Positions 1 to 9,224 of a stretch of 35,943 nt of DNA are shown one piece after another. Position 1 is the stretch's first letter; every line of letters starts with the position of its first letter. The DNA comes from DATHSY01 sp046729855 (lineage in GTDB: Bacteria > Actinomycetota > UBA4738 > HRBIN12): NCBI GenBank assembly GCA_046729855.1, contig JBKPHM010000083.1:1-35943 (forward strand), written 5' to 3'. Both the position numbers and the translations under genes were made by a program. Below the pieces are notes generated by a model. The model worked only from the letters and a program-made list of their open reading frames with translations. It was not told the DNA's origin and did no database searches.

Positions 1-201
1 ATCTTTGTCGATCTCGATTGGGATCAGGACTCGCCCGTGACGGCACGCGTCATTCGGGGCGTTGATCCGAGCGATGCCTTCGCCGTCCAATCGGTAACGA
101 TCGAGGGATCGCCGTGCGGGACTGGGAAATGGTTCCTGGCCCGGAACGTCGAGTTAACCGGTGAGCGTCTCTCCGCCATAATCCGTCAGTTGGCCCCGTA
201 G
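1..201 (+). CDS. C-terminal end of an unidentified protein (partial)
   Basis: Frame 1 is open from the first base to a TAG at 199-201 and gives the last 66 residues of a protein whose start lies before the window. The piece begins IFVDLDWDQDSP and ends with an ordinary mixed-charge tail (LSAIIRQLAP). There is no membrane segment and no motif I recognise. Codon use is less extreme in G+C than the genes further right. No function can be given. That it is real coding sequence is an inference from the open frame running to the edge and the absence of a better frame. Confidence 0.5.
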   Translation: MFVDLDWDQDSPVTARVIRGVDPSDAFAVQSVTIEGSPCGTGKWFLARNVELTGERLSAIIRQLAP

Positions 202-356
202 ACGCCTCCTTGCCCGGCGGATGAAGTGGGTCTCAAAAGGAGAGGACCGTCCTCCTGATGTGCGGTGCCGTCCGCCGGATGGTCAGCCCATGTACCAAGG
301 GCATATCTCGCGTCCATGGAGACCGCTGGTACCAGAGAGTCGGAGGTGCGAGGTAC

Positions 357-536
357 CTACCGCCCGCCGTCGCCCGTAGAGCGTTCATCGCGGGCGATCC
401 ACAACATCGTCTTCCCGACAGCCTGCTCGTCGCGGTAGGGCCCAGAACGGGGGCCCCACCCCCGCCGCGAACGGAAGAGCGCGATCCCCAGAAGCACTAG
501 GGCTATCGCCGCGACGACGATCCACAGCCACCACAT
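357..536 (-). CDS. Small single-helix membrane protein (59 aa)
   Basis: The ATG at 536-534 is preceded by an excellent ribosome binding site (GGAAGGAGGAGCT directly before the start), which decides the start; the frame is open further upstream but without such a site. Residues 2-20 (WWLWIVVAAIALVLLGIAL) form one transmembrane helix, followed by an Arg-rich stretch (FRSRRGWGPR) that by the positive-inside rule should face the cytoplasm. The remaining 30 residues are polar. It stands alone on the minus strand, divergent from the VOC-family gene. The family is unknown to me. It is probably a real small membrane protein, because the start signal and the hydrophobic helix agree. Confidence 0.6.
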   Translation of the reverse strand: MWWLWIVVAAIALVLLGIALFRSRRGWGPRSGPYRDEQAVGKTMLWIARDERSTGDGGR

Positions 537-657
537 AGCTCCTCCTTCCAGAAGATCATACTGTTGCGCCCCGTCGCTGGTGCAGTCGTAGAACGTGCTC
601 CGACCTGGTGACCTGCAACGGGGGGCTAGGCTTAGAAGTGGGAGGAAGGAGGCAGCA

Positions 658-1074
658 ATGGGCATCAGGCTGAACCCGTATCTGAACTTCCGGGACAACG
701 CCCGAGAGGCGATGGAGTTCTACCAGGACGTGTTCGGTGGGAAGCTCCAGATGTCGACGTTCAAGGAGTACGAGGCGTCGAGCGACCCCAGCGAGAACGA
801 CAAGATCATGCACGCCGTCCTCGAAGCGGACAACGGCATCGTGTTCATGGCGGCCGACACGCCGAACAACATGGAGTTCAGGCCCGGAACCAACTTCAAC
901 ATGTCGGTCAGCGGTGAGAACGAAGCCGAGCTCCGAGGCTACTACGACCGGTTGGCCGAGGGAGGCACCGTGACGATGCCGCTCGACGTGGCACCGTGGG
1001 GCGACACCTTCGGGATGCTCGTCGACAGGTTCGGCATCCCGTGGCTGGTCAACATCTCCAAGACGACGGGCTGA
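658..1074 (+). CDS. VOC-superfamily (PhnB-like / glyoxalase-fold) protein
   Basis: A 138-residue protein of the vicinal oxygen chelate superfamily, PhnB/3-demethylubiquinone-methyltransferase-like group. The N-terminus MGIRLNPYLNFRDNAREAME and the FYQDVFGG motif are typical of the first beta-alpha-beta module. The second half (DRLAEGGTVTMPL, then WGDTFGMLVDRFGIPWLVN) matches the usual PhnB-like C-terminus. The start at 658 is chosen for the purine-rich site GGAGGAAGGAGG just upstream. Family members are single-domain cytosolic dimers; most are uncharacterised or act in small-molecule resistance or isomerisation, so no substrate is assigned. It appears monocistronic, with about 150 bases of non-coding DNA on its 3' side in which I see nothing specific. 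Confidence 0.88.
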   Translation: MGIRLNPYLNFRDNAREAMEFYQDVFGGKLQMSTFKEYEASSDPSENDKIMHAVLEADNGIVFMAADTPNNMEFRPGTNFNMSVSGENEAELRGYYDRLAEGGTVTMPLDVAPWGDTFGMLVDRFGIPWLVNISKTTG

Positions 1075-1227
1075 GCGCAGACCTCGTCCGGACGTTCTCT
1101 ACCTCGCTCAAGTGGCGTGCCGTGGAAGCTCTACGGTTCACGCCGTCCGGATACCGGGATGGCCGCGTGGAGGTAGTACGCTCCCGTCGGGAACGTCCCC
1201 GGCGGACTCTAGAGATGGAGGACGGCG

Positions 1228-1563
1228 ATGAGGTTGCTGAGCGGTGTCCTGGTGATCGTGTACCTCCTCGTGGGAGTGATAGTCGCCGCCAATAACGACT
1301 ACCTCGCGGACGTGGAAGGGTTGAGGGCAGTGATCTCCGCGCTCCTCGCCGTCCTCCTGTGGCCGCTGGTCGTCCTGGGGATCGACCTACACATCGGCAA
1401 GAACGGTGGGGACGGGAAGGCCGCGGCGATCGCAGTGGTACCGGTCGGACGGGCCGCCGTCGTGCTCGGCCGGCGCATGTTCGGCGCCGGCGGCATCAGC
1501 CTCCGTAGAACGACGGGAACGCCAGGACCACGAACGCGAGCGGAACGATCGCGGCTGCGGTAA
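1228..1563 (+). CDS. Small two-helix membrane protein (111 aa)
   Basis: The first 56 residues contain two hydrophobic helices (about 3-21 and 34-52) separated by a polar stretch (NNDYLADVEG). The following 55 residues are Arg/Gly-rich and of lower coding quality. A GGAG lies 8 bases before the ATG. The last 68 bases (1496-1563) overlap, tail to tail, the end of the PrsW-type gene on the other strand. One reading is that the natural stop was lost and the tail is read-through; the other is a genuine convergent overlap. The N-terminal half looks like small hypothetical membrane proteins common in actinobacteria; no function is known to me. Confidence 0.55.
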   Translation: MRLLSGVLVIVYLLVGVIVAANNDYLADVEGLRAVISALLAVLLWPLVVLGIDLHIGKNGGDGKAAAIAVVPVGRAAVVLGRRMFGAGGISLRRTTGTPGPRTRAERSRLR

Positions 1564-2488
1564 GCACGATCCAGGCCGCGATGGCGCGAGCGTCCGACGG
1601 CCTGAGCGTGGACAGCGGGTCGGTGTCGGCGGCAATCGCGCGCACGACGCTCCACAGCCACGCCGCGAACGCGACGCCCAGCATCGCCGTGAACGTCACC
1701 GTCCCCGCCGTCGCCGACGGCGGGGCGGCCGTCGCCTGCTCGACGATAAAGATCGCCACGACGCCGCCGTTCCAGATCGCGTGGGCGCCGGCGCCGGACA
1801 GGTAGCCCCTCGCAAGTGCGGGCCCGCCACCTCCGTTTCGGGCGTCCCACCAACCCGTCATCACGAGCCCGGACGCGAGCGGGTGCACCGCCGCACCGAG
1901 CGAACGCGCCGCCACGATCGCGGGCCACGGTCCGCCGAACGCGGCACCGAACGACGCGTACAGCACGTTCTCGACCACCGCGAACCCCGCCCCGGCGGCC
2001 ACGCCCGCGAGGAAAGCGTGCTCGCGCGTACGGACGTCCGCCGTCCGCGCGCCCAGCGCCTTGCCGAGCTCCTCCACCAGCGGGGCCGCCACGCAGTACT
2101 CGACGAGCAACAGGATCGTCCACGGCGAAGCGAGGACGTCGACGATGCGAGGGTCGACACGCAGCTCCTCGAGGAGCGCGCGGCCGGAGTCGGCGAAGCC
2201 CAGGAAGAACGCGGCGGCGAACGCCGCGACGACGGCGTGGCCGAGGAGGGCCACGAGCGGCCCGATGATCGCTCCGCCTAGGACGGCGGCGGCAGGCACC
2301 GGCCGCTCGAGGCGAGCCCGGACGGCGAGGAGAACCGCCGTCGGCGCGGCCGCCGCGGCCACGATCATCACCGCGCCGGGCACCTCCGTCCCGGCGACGA
2401 CCGTCCAGACGACGGCGGCCAGCCCGACCGCCCCGGCCGCGAAGGCGCCGTAGTAGCGGGCGTTCGGCTTTCCGGTGGCGTTCCTCAT
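1496..2488 (-). CDS. PrsW-family intramembrane metalloprotease
   Basis: A 330-residue polytopic membrane protein with the PrsW signature: EELGK at 139-143 (EExxK motif), GFAVVEN at 168-174 (F/E motif), a His in VHPLASG at 202, and AHAIWN with His236. These Glu/His residues are the expected metal ligands and catalytic residues of the Abi/CPBP-type fold. PrsW in Bacillus cleaves the anti-sigma factor RsiW; the target here is unknown. Its ATG (2488-2486) overlaps the TGA of the giant membrane protein gene in an ATGA junction, so the two are almost certainly translationally coupled, and a GAGGAG sits shortly before. Approximate helices: 13-33, 38-56, 65-97, 122-138, 155-180, 190-212, 229-250, 258-280, 300-325. 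Confidence 0.88.
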   Translation of the reverse strand: MRNATGKPNARYYGAFAAGAVGLAAVVWTVVAGTEVPGAVMIVAAAAAPTAVLLAVRARLERPVPAAAVLGGAIIGPLVALLGHAVVAAFAAAFFLGFADSGRALLEELRVDPRIVDVLASPWTILLLVEYCVAAPLVEELGKALGARTADVRTREHAFLAGVAAGAGFAVVENVLYASFGAAFGGPWPAIVAARSLGAAVHPLASGLVMTGWWDARNGGGGPALARGYLSGAGAHAIWNGGVVAIFIVEQATAAPPSATAGTVTFTAMLGVAFAAWLWSVVRAIAADTDPLSTLRPSDARAIAAWIVLTAAAIVPLAFVVLAFPSFYGG

Positions 2489-5400
2489 TCCCAACCCCGC
2501 GTCAGCTCCTCGGCGCGGCGGACCGCCGCGCTCACCTTCGCCTTCCCCCGCTCCAACCCGCTGGCGACGGCGATCACGACGACACCGGCCCCGACCAGCG
2601 CGATCCAGACGCCCGGCCCCTCGATCGCGGGGACGATGCGCGCGATCGGCCCCGCGAGCATCAGCGCCGCCGCGAGCACGACCGAGCCGGCGCCGAACGC
2701 AGCACGCCGCCGGACGCGTGTGTAGGCACCCCACGCGGCGATCGCGACGCCGAAGCCAATCGCGAACAGGCCGCGGACGGGCGACACTGCCAGCGTCTCG
2801 ACGAGCGACGCGCCAACGACGAACGCCATGCCGACGATCTCCGCGACCACGATCTCGGGCGTCACCGGCAGCTTCTCGCGGCTCCGGAGAACGTCGCGGA
2901 TCACGGCCACGACGGCGAGCGTCGCGACGCCGATCGGAACGGTGAACCACTGCGCCTCGCCCTCGAGCGCGTGGGATGCGAACAGCAGCCACGCGACGCA
3001 GAGCAGCACCGGTGACGCGGCCAGGAGTTCCGCACGGCGAGCCACGATGCCGAGGGCCGCCGCCTCGAGCCCTGTCGCGACGAGGGCCGCCTCAAGCAGA
3101 TCGGTCCGCGGCCACGCAGACAGGGCCATCGCGACCGCTCCCGCCGTCGCGGTCGCCGAGAACACGGCGAGGGGACGGAGCCACACCGTCGTGGACGGAC
3201 GGCGGGACAACGCCAGGGCCGCCAACATCGTCGACAGTCCCAGGGCGACACACGCCGCGACGGCCGGGCCGAGCCGGATCCCCCACCCCACACCCGCGGA
3301 TCCGAGCGCGGCCGCGAAGAGGAGCGCCGACGCCTCCCTGAACACCTCGAGGCGCAGCCGCCCCGCGACGATCGCACACGAGGCGGCGAACGAAGCGAAG
3401 CCCGTGGCGAACATCCATCCGGCCTCGCGGGCGTCGAGCGAGCGGTCCTCGACGAGCAGCGCGATCCACATGAACCCAGGCACCGCGAGCAACCACGCGG
3501 GGACGAGCCAGTCGGGCGCGAGCAGCCGGCGACGCACCGCGGCGGACGAGCCGACCAGCAGAACCGCGGCCCCGGCCGCCGTCGCCCAGGCCTCGACGGC
3601 GGTCTCCCACGGTCGCCACACCAGGAACTCCGCCCACGCGACCGCGATCGACGCGGCGGAGGCGAGCTGGAGGGCGTGCCGGGCTGGGCCGCTCGCGCGC
3701 GCCGCCCCGAGCGCCGAGGCGACGCCGACGACGGCGAGCGCGAGCGCGAGCCAGCCGGGACCCGCGGCGGCGGCTCCGACGACGAGCATCGTCGCGCCGG
3801 CCATCGACCATGCGGCGTTCCTCCGCACGATCGCCAGTCCGCCCGAGAGGAGACCGAAGAGGGTCCACGTCGCCGGGACGGCCTCGACGTCGACGGCCCG
3901 CGCGAGCGCGACGAGCGCGACTCCGTGCGCGACGACCAACGGCGCGATGTCCCAACGCAGCCACGCGCTTCGCCGCTCGGAGCCGGACGGTCGAAGGACC
4001 ATCGAGACCGCGAGCAGGACGAGGGCCCACGGCGCGAACGTCCAGGGGCGTCCATACGGATCGCCGGGAGCGAGGACCGCCACAGAGAACGTGACGAGCG
4101 CGTACGTCGCGGCGGTCACGGATCCCGCTCGGAGCAGCAGGGCCACTCCCGCGTAGAACGCGGCCGCCGCGAGCGACCAGGCCGCCGAGACCCGCAGCGG
4201 CGCATCGAACAGGAACCCCAGGCCGGCGGGCACCGCGACGGCTCCGAGGACGACCGGAGCGACGAGCCAGGACGAACGGACGCCCTCGCCGATCGCTCGG
4301 CGCCCACGCAGCCGATCGTCGAGCGCGAGGGCGCCGCCGCACACGGCCGCTCCCCATGACGTGACGACGGCGGCGAGGCCGTGACCGCTCACGCCCGCTC
4401 TCTCGGCGAGCAGCACCGAGAGGACGGCCGACGCGAGCCAGGCCACCCACGTCATGACCGGGCGCCTGAGGGCACCTCCCACCTCGATCGCGACCACGAT
4501 CGGGGCGGCCACCGCGAGGATCGTCGGCCACGGATCCGGAGCGGCGATCGATACACCGACGAGCGCGAGCGAGAAGGCCGCCGTCGCCGCGACCGGTGCG
4601 AGCGGTCGGCGTCGCGTCGCGAGCCTGGCCACGCCTCCGTACGCCACGGCGACCATGGACATCGCCACGCCGGTCCATGACCGGTGCTGGTCGAGGACGC
4701 CGATCTCGCGACCGGCGGCGGCGACGACGAACGGGATGCTCACGCCCAGCACGACCTGCGCGACGCCGGCCAACCGCGATCGCGCCACGCCGTCGTCGGG
4801 CTGGGCCAACAGACGGGCGGCGAGCTCGATCAACGGCGCGCGATCGAGCTCGTACCCGATGACCACGACCAGCCACGTGGCCGCCCAGGCGCTCACCATC
4901 ACGAACCGAGCGGTCTCGTCGTCCGACGCGAGCAACAGCGCCGCGGCCGCCAGCACCGCCGCGACGCCCGCCGCGTGTTGCGCCCGCACCGCCCATGGCC
5001 AGCCGGCCGCGATCACCATCACGAGCGGGCCGGCGCCGGCGAGAACCATGGCCGCTTCGCTCGGCTCCCAGCCGGCGACCCGCCGGGCGAGCTCGCCCGC
5101 CCACACGAGGCCGGCGGCACTGGTCCAGACTGCCGGCGCGGCCGGCCACCGCGCGACCCCGAGCCCGACGGCCCCGGCGGCGGCCGCGATCACGAGGAGC
5201 CAGCTCGCGCCCTGGACGTCGGCCACCACGGCCGTCCCGAACACGGTCGCCAGGGCGGCGAGCGGAATCCACCAGGCGTACAGGTCGTCCCACGCCTCCG
5301 ACGCACGTTGGACTACGACGAGGGACCCGACGAGCAGCGAGATCACGAGGATCGCGAGCTCGTCAGGCCACGCATCGAACAGCCCCGCCGCGAGACCCAT

Positions 5401-7011
5401 CGGGAGCGCCGCCGCCGCAGCGGTCATGACGTTCCGGGTCCCCGACTCGCCGAACGACGAGCGCCTCGCGTGCGTCCACACAGAAGCGGTTCCGAAGGCG
5501 GCCACCGCGGCCCACGGTTCGTGCGCGATGCCTGCGTCGGGCCACGCGTTCGCGAACCCGTCGAGCCCGGTCAACGACATCGCGAGACCGGCCGCGAGCC
5601 CGGCAGCGGCCGACCAGAGTCCGAGCACACCTGCCGAACGGGACCGCTGCCACTCGAGCAGACCCACCGACGCGATCGCGACCGCGGCGCCGGTCCACGG
5701 GACGCCGGCCGTCCTGAGCAATGCCGAGGCCGTGACCAGCACGAGGACCGTCTCGATCAACGCGACCGCATCACGTCCGCCAAGACGGTCGGTGAGGAGT
5801 TCCACGACGACGATCGTCGCGACGCCGGCGGTGACGATCGGGAGCGTGGGCCATCCCTCGGCACCGCCGAACAGCAGCGTGAGCGCGTAGGCAACGATCG
5901 CACCGAACGCGCCCGCCGTCTGCGTCTCGGACGAGAACCGACCGTCCGGTCGGAGCCTCGCGGCACCCGTCGTCACCGCGACGCCGAACGCGACCAGCGC
6001 GAGCTGCCCGGCCGACCACCGGCGCAGATCGACGGACGTCGTCGCCGGCGCGACGCTGAGTCCGAGCGACCAGAAGGCCACCCAGATCATCGGAGCGACG
6101 AGGTAGCGCAGCGAGGCGGCCGGATGTCGCACGGCGTATGCGGCATACGCGGCCGAGAGCCCGAGCCCGACGAGCGCCGACGTGAGCGCGAGGACGGTCC
6201 CGTGGAGTTCCGGCGGGAACGGGACGCCGTCCACGAACGATGCAAGCAGCGCGATGGGGAGAAGCAGTCCACCGAGGAGCCCGAGGGCCGTCGCGACGAA
6301 CGGCGCACCGCGCCGACGCAGGAACCACGCCGATCCGAGCAACACGGCCGGCATCGAGAATTCCGCGAGCGGCCGCAATCCCACGCGAACGCTTCCGAAC
6401 GAGAACAGCATGAAGCCGAAGCTGCCGGCGAACAACAGCAGCACGCCGAGATACGCGAGGCCGTGCACGGCCACATCCGAGGCCACCAGCCTCTTGAGCC
6501 GCTCGAAGCGGCGCTCGACGGCTTCGCGTTCGACGACTCGAACGTCGGGTGCGGATTGCGCGAAAAGATCCGCGCCCGTCTCCACCACCGCCGCGGATGG
6601 CGGCGGTGGTGGAACGTTGGTGGCGGCCTCCGCCATCGCCCCCGCGTCGACGCCGACGGGCGGGGCCGACAGCGTCTCGAGCTGGCGGCGGTAGATGTAC
6701 CTGACCAGGTCTTCGCGGACGTCGGCACCGATGACGCCCTCGGCGGCCGCCTGCTCGATGACGCGGCGCGCGTGATCCAGCCGCTCGGCATCGTCGACGT
6801 CGGCGGCCACGGGTCGCGCCGGAACCGGCGCAGGCGGAACGGGATGCTCCCGCTGGTTCGGTCGACGCGCGTCGTCCGGGCGACGCGTCGCGAACACCGC
6901 GATGAACCCGGCGAGAAGCGCCGCAACCGGCGCGGCATCGGGATCGATGCCCCCGACCAGCACCGCGGCGACGAGCGCCACGAGGATCACGACCGGCCAG
7001 CGAGTACGCAT
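2485..7011 (-). CDS. Giant polytopic membrane protein (1508 aa; SCO7613/DUF2339-like)
   Basis: The start at 7011 (MRTRWPVVILV) has a GGAG seven bases upstream. Residues 1-42 form one or two helices. Residues about 45-175 are soluble and contain a charged helical segment (DHARRVIEQAAAEGVIG...VRYIYRR), a Pro run and an acidic/basic coil. From about residue 178 to the end the chain is an almost uninterrupted series of Ala/Val/Leu/Trp-rich helices, several dozen in total. This layout (N-terminal coil plus a very large all-membrane body) resembles the actinobacterial SCO7613-type and DUF2339 families, whose function is unknown; assignment is by architecture, not alignment. It is coupled to the PrsW-type protease gene downstream, suggesting a joint envelope role. 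A TACAGT at 7037-7042 on this strand could be its -10 element. Confidence 0.8.
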   Translation of the reverse strand: MRTRWPVVILVALVAAVLVGGIDPDAAPVAALLAGFIAVFATRRPDDARRPNQREHPVPPAPVPARPVAADVDDAERLDHARRVIEQAAAEGVIGADVREDLVRYIYRRQLETLSAPPVGVDAGAMAEAATNVPPPPPSAAVVETGADLFAQSAPDVRVVEREAVERRFERLKRLVASDVAVHGLAYLGVLLLFAGSFGFMLFSFGSVRVGLRPLAEFSMPAVLLGSAWFLRRRGAPFVATALGLLGGLLLPIALLASFVDGVPFPPELHGTVLALTSALVGLGLSAAYAAYAVRHPAASLRYLVAPMIWVAFWSLGLSVAPATTSVDLRRWSAGQLALVAFGVAVTTGAARLRPDGRFSSETQTAGAFGAIVAYALTLLFGGAEGWPTLPIVTAGVATIVVVELLTDRLGGRDAVALIETVLVLVTASALLRTAGVPWTGAAVAIASVGLLEWQRSRSAGVLGLWSAAAGLAAGLAMSLTGLDGFANAWPDAGIAHEPWAAVAAFGTASVWTHARRSSFGESGTRNVMTAAAAALPMGLAAGLFDAWPDELAILVISLLVGSLVVVQRASEAWDDLYAWWIPLAALATVFGTAVVADVQGASWLLVIAAAAGAVGLGVARWPAAPAVWTSAAGLVWAGELARRVAGWEPSEAAMVLAGAGPLVMVIAAGWPWAVRAQHAAGVAAVLAAAALLLASDDETARFVMVSAWAATWLVVVIGYELDRAPLIELAARLLAQPDDGVARSRLAGVAQVVLGVSIPFVVAAAGREIGVLDQHRSWTGVAMSMVAVAYGGVARLATRRRPLAPVAATAAFSLALVGVSIAAPDPWPTILAVAAPIVVAIEVGGALRRPVMTWVAWLASAVLSVLLAERAGVSGHGLAAVVTSWGAAVCGGALALDDRLRGRRAIGEGVRSSWLVAPVVLGAVAVPAGLGFLFDAPLRVSAAWSLAAAAFYAGVALLLRAGSVTAATYALVTFSVAVLAPGDPYGRPWTFAPWALVLLAVSMVLRPSGSERRSAWLRWDIAPLVVAHGVALVALARAVDVEAVPATWTLFGLLSGGLAIVRRNAAWSMAGATMLVVGAAAAGPGWLALALAVVGVASALGAARASGPARHALQLASAASIAVAWAEFLVWRPWETAVEAWATAAGAAVLLVGSSAAVRRRLLAPDWLVPAWLLAVPGFMWIALLVEDRSLDAREAGWMFATGFASFAASCAIVAGRLRLEVFREASALLFAAALGSAGVGWGIRLGPAVAACVALGLSTMLAALALSRRPSTTVWLRPLAVFSATATAGAVAMALSAWPRTDLLEAALVATGLEAAALGIVARRAELLAASPVLLCVAWLLFASHALEGEAQWFTVPIGVATLAVVAVIRDVLRSREKLPVTPEIVVAEIVGMAFVVGASLVETLAVSPVRGLFAIGFGVAIAAWGAYTRVRRRAAFGAGSVVLAAALMLAGPIARIVPAIEGPGVWIALVGAGVVVIAVASGLERGKAKVSAAVRRAEELTRGWE

Positions 7012-7135
7012 GGTCACTCCAGAGCGGGCTCGGCAGACTGTACGCCCGTCGATCCGCGGCGCATAGCAGCGTGACCACGGCTCCGGCGGCTGCGAGTAGT
7101 AGTGTCGAGGAGACACCGAACGAACGTCGTCGGGG

Positions 7136-9172
7136 GTGGTCCAGACGCTGCGGCGCCTGCCAATGTTCGTCGCCGTCGTGGCGATCTCTGTCGCGTTCGC
7201 CATGGGCGACACGGCTGCCGCGGAGGAGCCGTTCCGGCTATCCGACCAGGTCACAGACGAGGTCGGCGCGCTCGACGAGCGTGAGGCCGACGTCGAGGCG
7301 GCGATCGAGCAGCTCGAGGAGCGCGACGACGTCCAGCTGTGGATCGTGTACGTCGATTCGTTCTCCGGCTGGAACGCACAGGACTGGACCGACGAGACCG
7401 CGTACGCAAGCAGCCTCGGCCTGAACGACGTCCTGCTGGCGGTCGCGACGCAGGATCGCGCGTACGCCTATTCGGTCGACCAGTCGTTCCAGCTGACCGA
7501 TGCGGAACTCGCCGAGGTGGCGACCGGCGCCATCGAGCCGGAGCTGTCGGATGACGACTGGGCCGGCGCGGCGATCGCAGCGGCGCAGGGCATCGGCCGG
7601 TCGCTGAACGAACAGCCGGGGCTCGAGCCGGGCGAGACGGGTTCCGGCGGCGGTGGCACATCTTGGCTCCCGTGGGTCCTGGTCGGACTCGTGGTGGTCG
7701 GCGGGATCGTGTTCCTCACATCACGTCGGCGGGCGCCGGGCACGGGCGCGAGCGTCCGGCTTCCCGCACCGCCCGAGGCCAGGGACGAGTACGAGCGGAT
7801 GTCGCCGAAGGACCTCCGACGACGGGCCGCGGCCCAACTGGTCGAGACCGACGACGCGATCAAGACCAGCGAGCAGGAGCTCGCCTTCGCGATCGCCGAG
7901 TTCGGCGAGGATCAGACGGCCCCGTTCTCCGCGGCACTCACCGCTGCTCGCGAAGACATGGCGGTCGCGTTTCGCGTGCAGCAGCAGCTCGACGACGCCG
8001 ACCGGGAGGACGAAGCAACGAGACGAATGATGCTCATCGAGATCTGCCGCAGGACGGACGCGGCGAGCGACCGCCTCGACGCCGAGGCGGACAAGTTCGA
8101 CGAGCTTCGCGACCTCGAGAAGAACGTCCCGCAACTCCTCCCCCGCCTCGAGCAGCACCGCGCGAGCTTGGCAGACCGGATCCCCGCAGCGGCCGCGACT
8201 CTGGCCGAGCTCGGGCGCGTGTATGCCCCGGCGGCGATCGCGGCGGTGGCGGAGAACGTCGAGCAGGCGAGGCAGCGACTGGACTTCGCCCGGGAACAGG
8301 TAACGGCGGGACAGGCTCACGTGGAGGCCGGACGGGGCGGCCTGGCCGCCGTGGCGTCGCGGGCCGCGGAGGAGGCGACGGGCCAGGCGGAGCGGCTGCT
8401 GGACTCGGTCGATCGGCTCAAGCGGGATCTCGACGGATCCGGTCCGAAGATCCGGGCCGCGATAGCAGACGCGGAGACCGGCCTCGCGGAGGCGAGGCGC
8501 GGCGCGAACGGCGCGCGGCTGACCGCGCTCGTCGCGACGGCCGAGGCGGCGCTGGCCGACGCACGGACGGCGGCGTCGGAGGAGGGGGGTCGCGATCCTC
8601 TCGGCGCGCTGCAACGCCTCGAGAAGGCCGACGACGCCCTCGATCGAGCGCTCCAGGGCATCCGCGACGAGGAGGAGCGCAAGCGGAAGGCGCGGGCCTC
8701 GCTCGACCGGGCCCTCGCGGCGGCCAGGGCAGAGATCGACGCAGCCAGGGACTTCATCACCACGCGACGCGGCGCCGTCGGCGCCGAGGCGAGGACGCGC
8801 CTCTCGGAGGCCGCGCGACACTACGATCGAGCGGTCGCTCTCACCGAGGACGACCCCGTGACGGCTCTGCGCGAGGCGACGGCCGCGGTGTCGCTCGCTC
8901 GCCGGGCACAGGAGCTGGCGCAGGACGACGTCTCTCGGTACGGTCGGCCACCCGGTGGGCCGGGAGACGGAGGCAGCGACTGGGGCGCGATCCTCGGCGG
9001 GATCCTGATCGGCAGCATGCTCGGCGGGGGAGGAGGGCACGGTCACTGGGGAGGCGGCGGGTTCCCCGGAGGGTTCGGCGGGGGAAGACGAAGCGGCGGT
9101 GGGAGGTTCGGCGTCGGCAGCTTCGGCGGCCGGGGTATGGGCGGGCGCCGAGGCGGTGGCGGACGGTTCTGA
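7136..9172 (+). CDS. TPM-domain membrane protein with coiled coil and Gly-rich tail
   Basis: A 678-residue protein. Residues 1-29 are a signal peptide or anchor (core FVAVVAISVAFA). Residues about 34-160 are a TPM domain (TLP18.3/Psb32/MOLO-1 fold), with the usual start FRLSDQVTDEVGAL, the strand VQLWIVYVDSFSGW and the segment NDVLLAVATQDRAYAYSV. A Gly/Ser linker leads to a helix at 176-195 with an RRR stop. Residues about 215-610 are long, charged and helical, predicted coiled coil. The final 60 residues are Gly-rich (GGGGHGHWGGGG and similar). The start is a GTG with only a G-run before it; an ATG at 7163 is the alternative. The next gene encodes PspA, 52 bases on, and this pairing is common in actinobacteria, so a role in membrane stress is likely. 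The TPM domain should lie outside the membrane and the coil inside. Confidence 0.85.
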   Translation: MVQTLRRLPMFVAVVAISVAFAMGDTAAAEEPFRLSDQVTDEVGALDEREADVEAAIEQLEERDDVQLWIVYVDSFSGWNAQDWTDETAYASSLGLNDVLLAVATQDRAYAYSVDQSFQLTDAELAEVATGAIEPELSDDDWAGAAIAAAQGIGRSLNEQPGLEPGETGSGGGGTSWLPWVLVGLVVVGGIVFLTSRRRAPGTGASVRLPAPPEARDEYERMSPKDLRRRAAAQLVETDDAIKTSEQELAFAIAEFGEDQTAPFSAALTAAREDMAVAFRVQQQLDDADREDEATRRMMLIEICRRTDAASDRLDAEADKFDELRDLEKNVPQLLPRLEQHRASLADRIPAAAATLAELGRVYAPAAIAAVAENVEQARQRLDFAREQVTAGQAHVEAGRGGLAAVASRAAEEATGQAERLLDSVDRLKRDLDGSGPKIRAAIADAETGLAEARRGANGARLTALVATAEAALADARTAASEEGGRDPLGALQRLEKADDALDRALQGIRDEEERKRKARASLDRALAAARAEIDAARDFITTRRGAVGAEARTRLSEAARHYDRAVALTEDDPVTALREATAAVSLARRAQELAQDDVSRYGRPPGGPGDGGSDWGAILGGILIGSMLGGGGGHGHWGGGGFPGGFGGGRRSGGGRFGVGSFGGRGMGGRRGGGGRF

Positions 9173-9224
9173 GCAACGGATCGGGGACCGCATTCGGGGC
9201 TGGATCCCGAGGAGGGAGGCAGGG

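Noticed and set aside
242..254. Small hairpin GAGGA-CCG-TCCTC after the first partial gene as a terminator
   Set aside because: The stem is only five base pairs and has no U-tract, so it is too weak to call.
4684..7074. Long open frame (796 codons) antisense to the giant membrane protein gene
   Set aside because: Its product is an Arg/Gly/Asp-rich string without domains, typical of the antisense of Ala/Val-rich membrane genes in high-G+C DNA.
7071..7105. Promoter GTGACC ... TAGTAG/TAGTGT before the TPM gene
   Set aside because: Spacing between the hexamers is 20-23 bases, outside the normal range.
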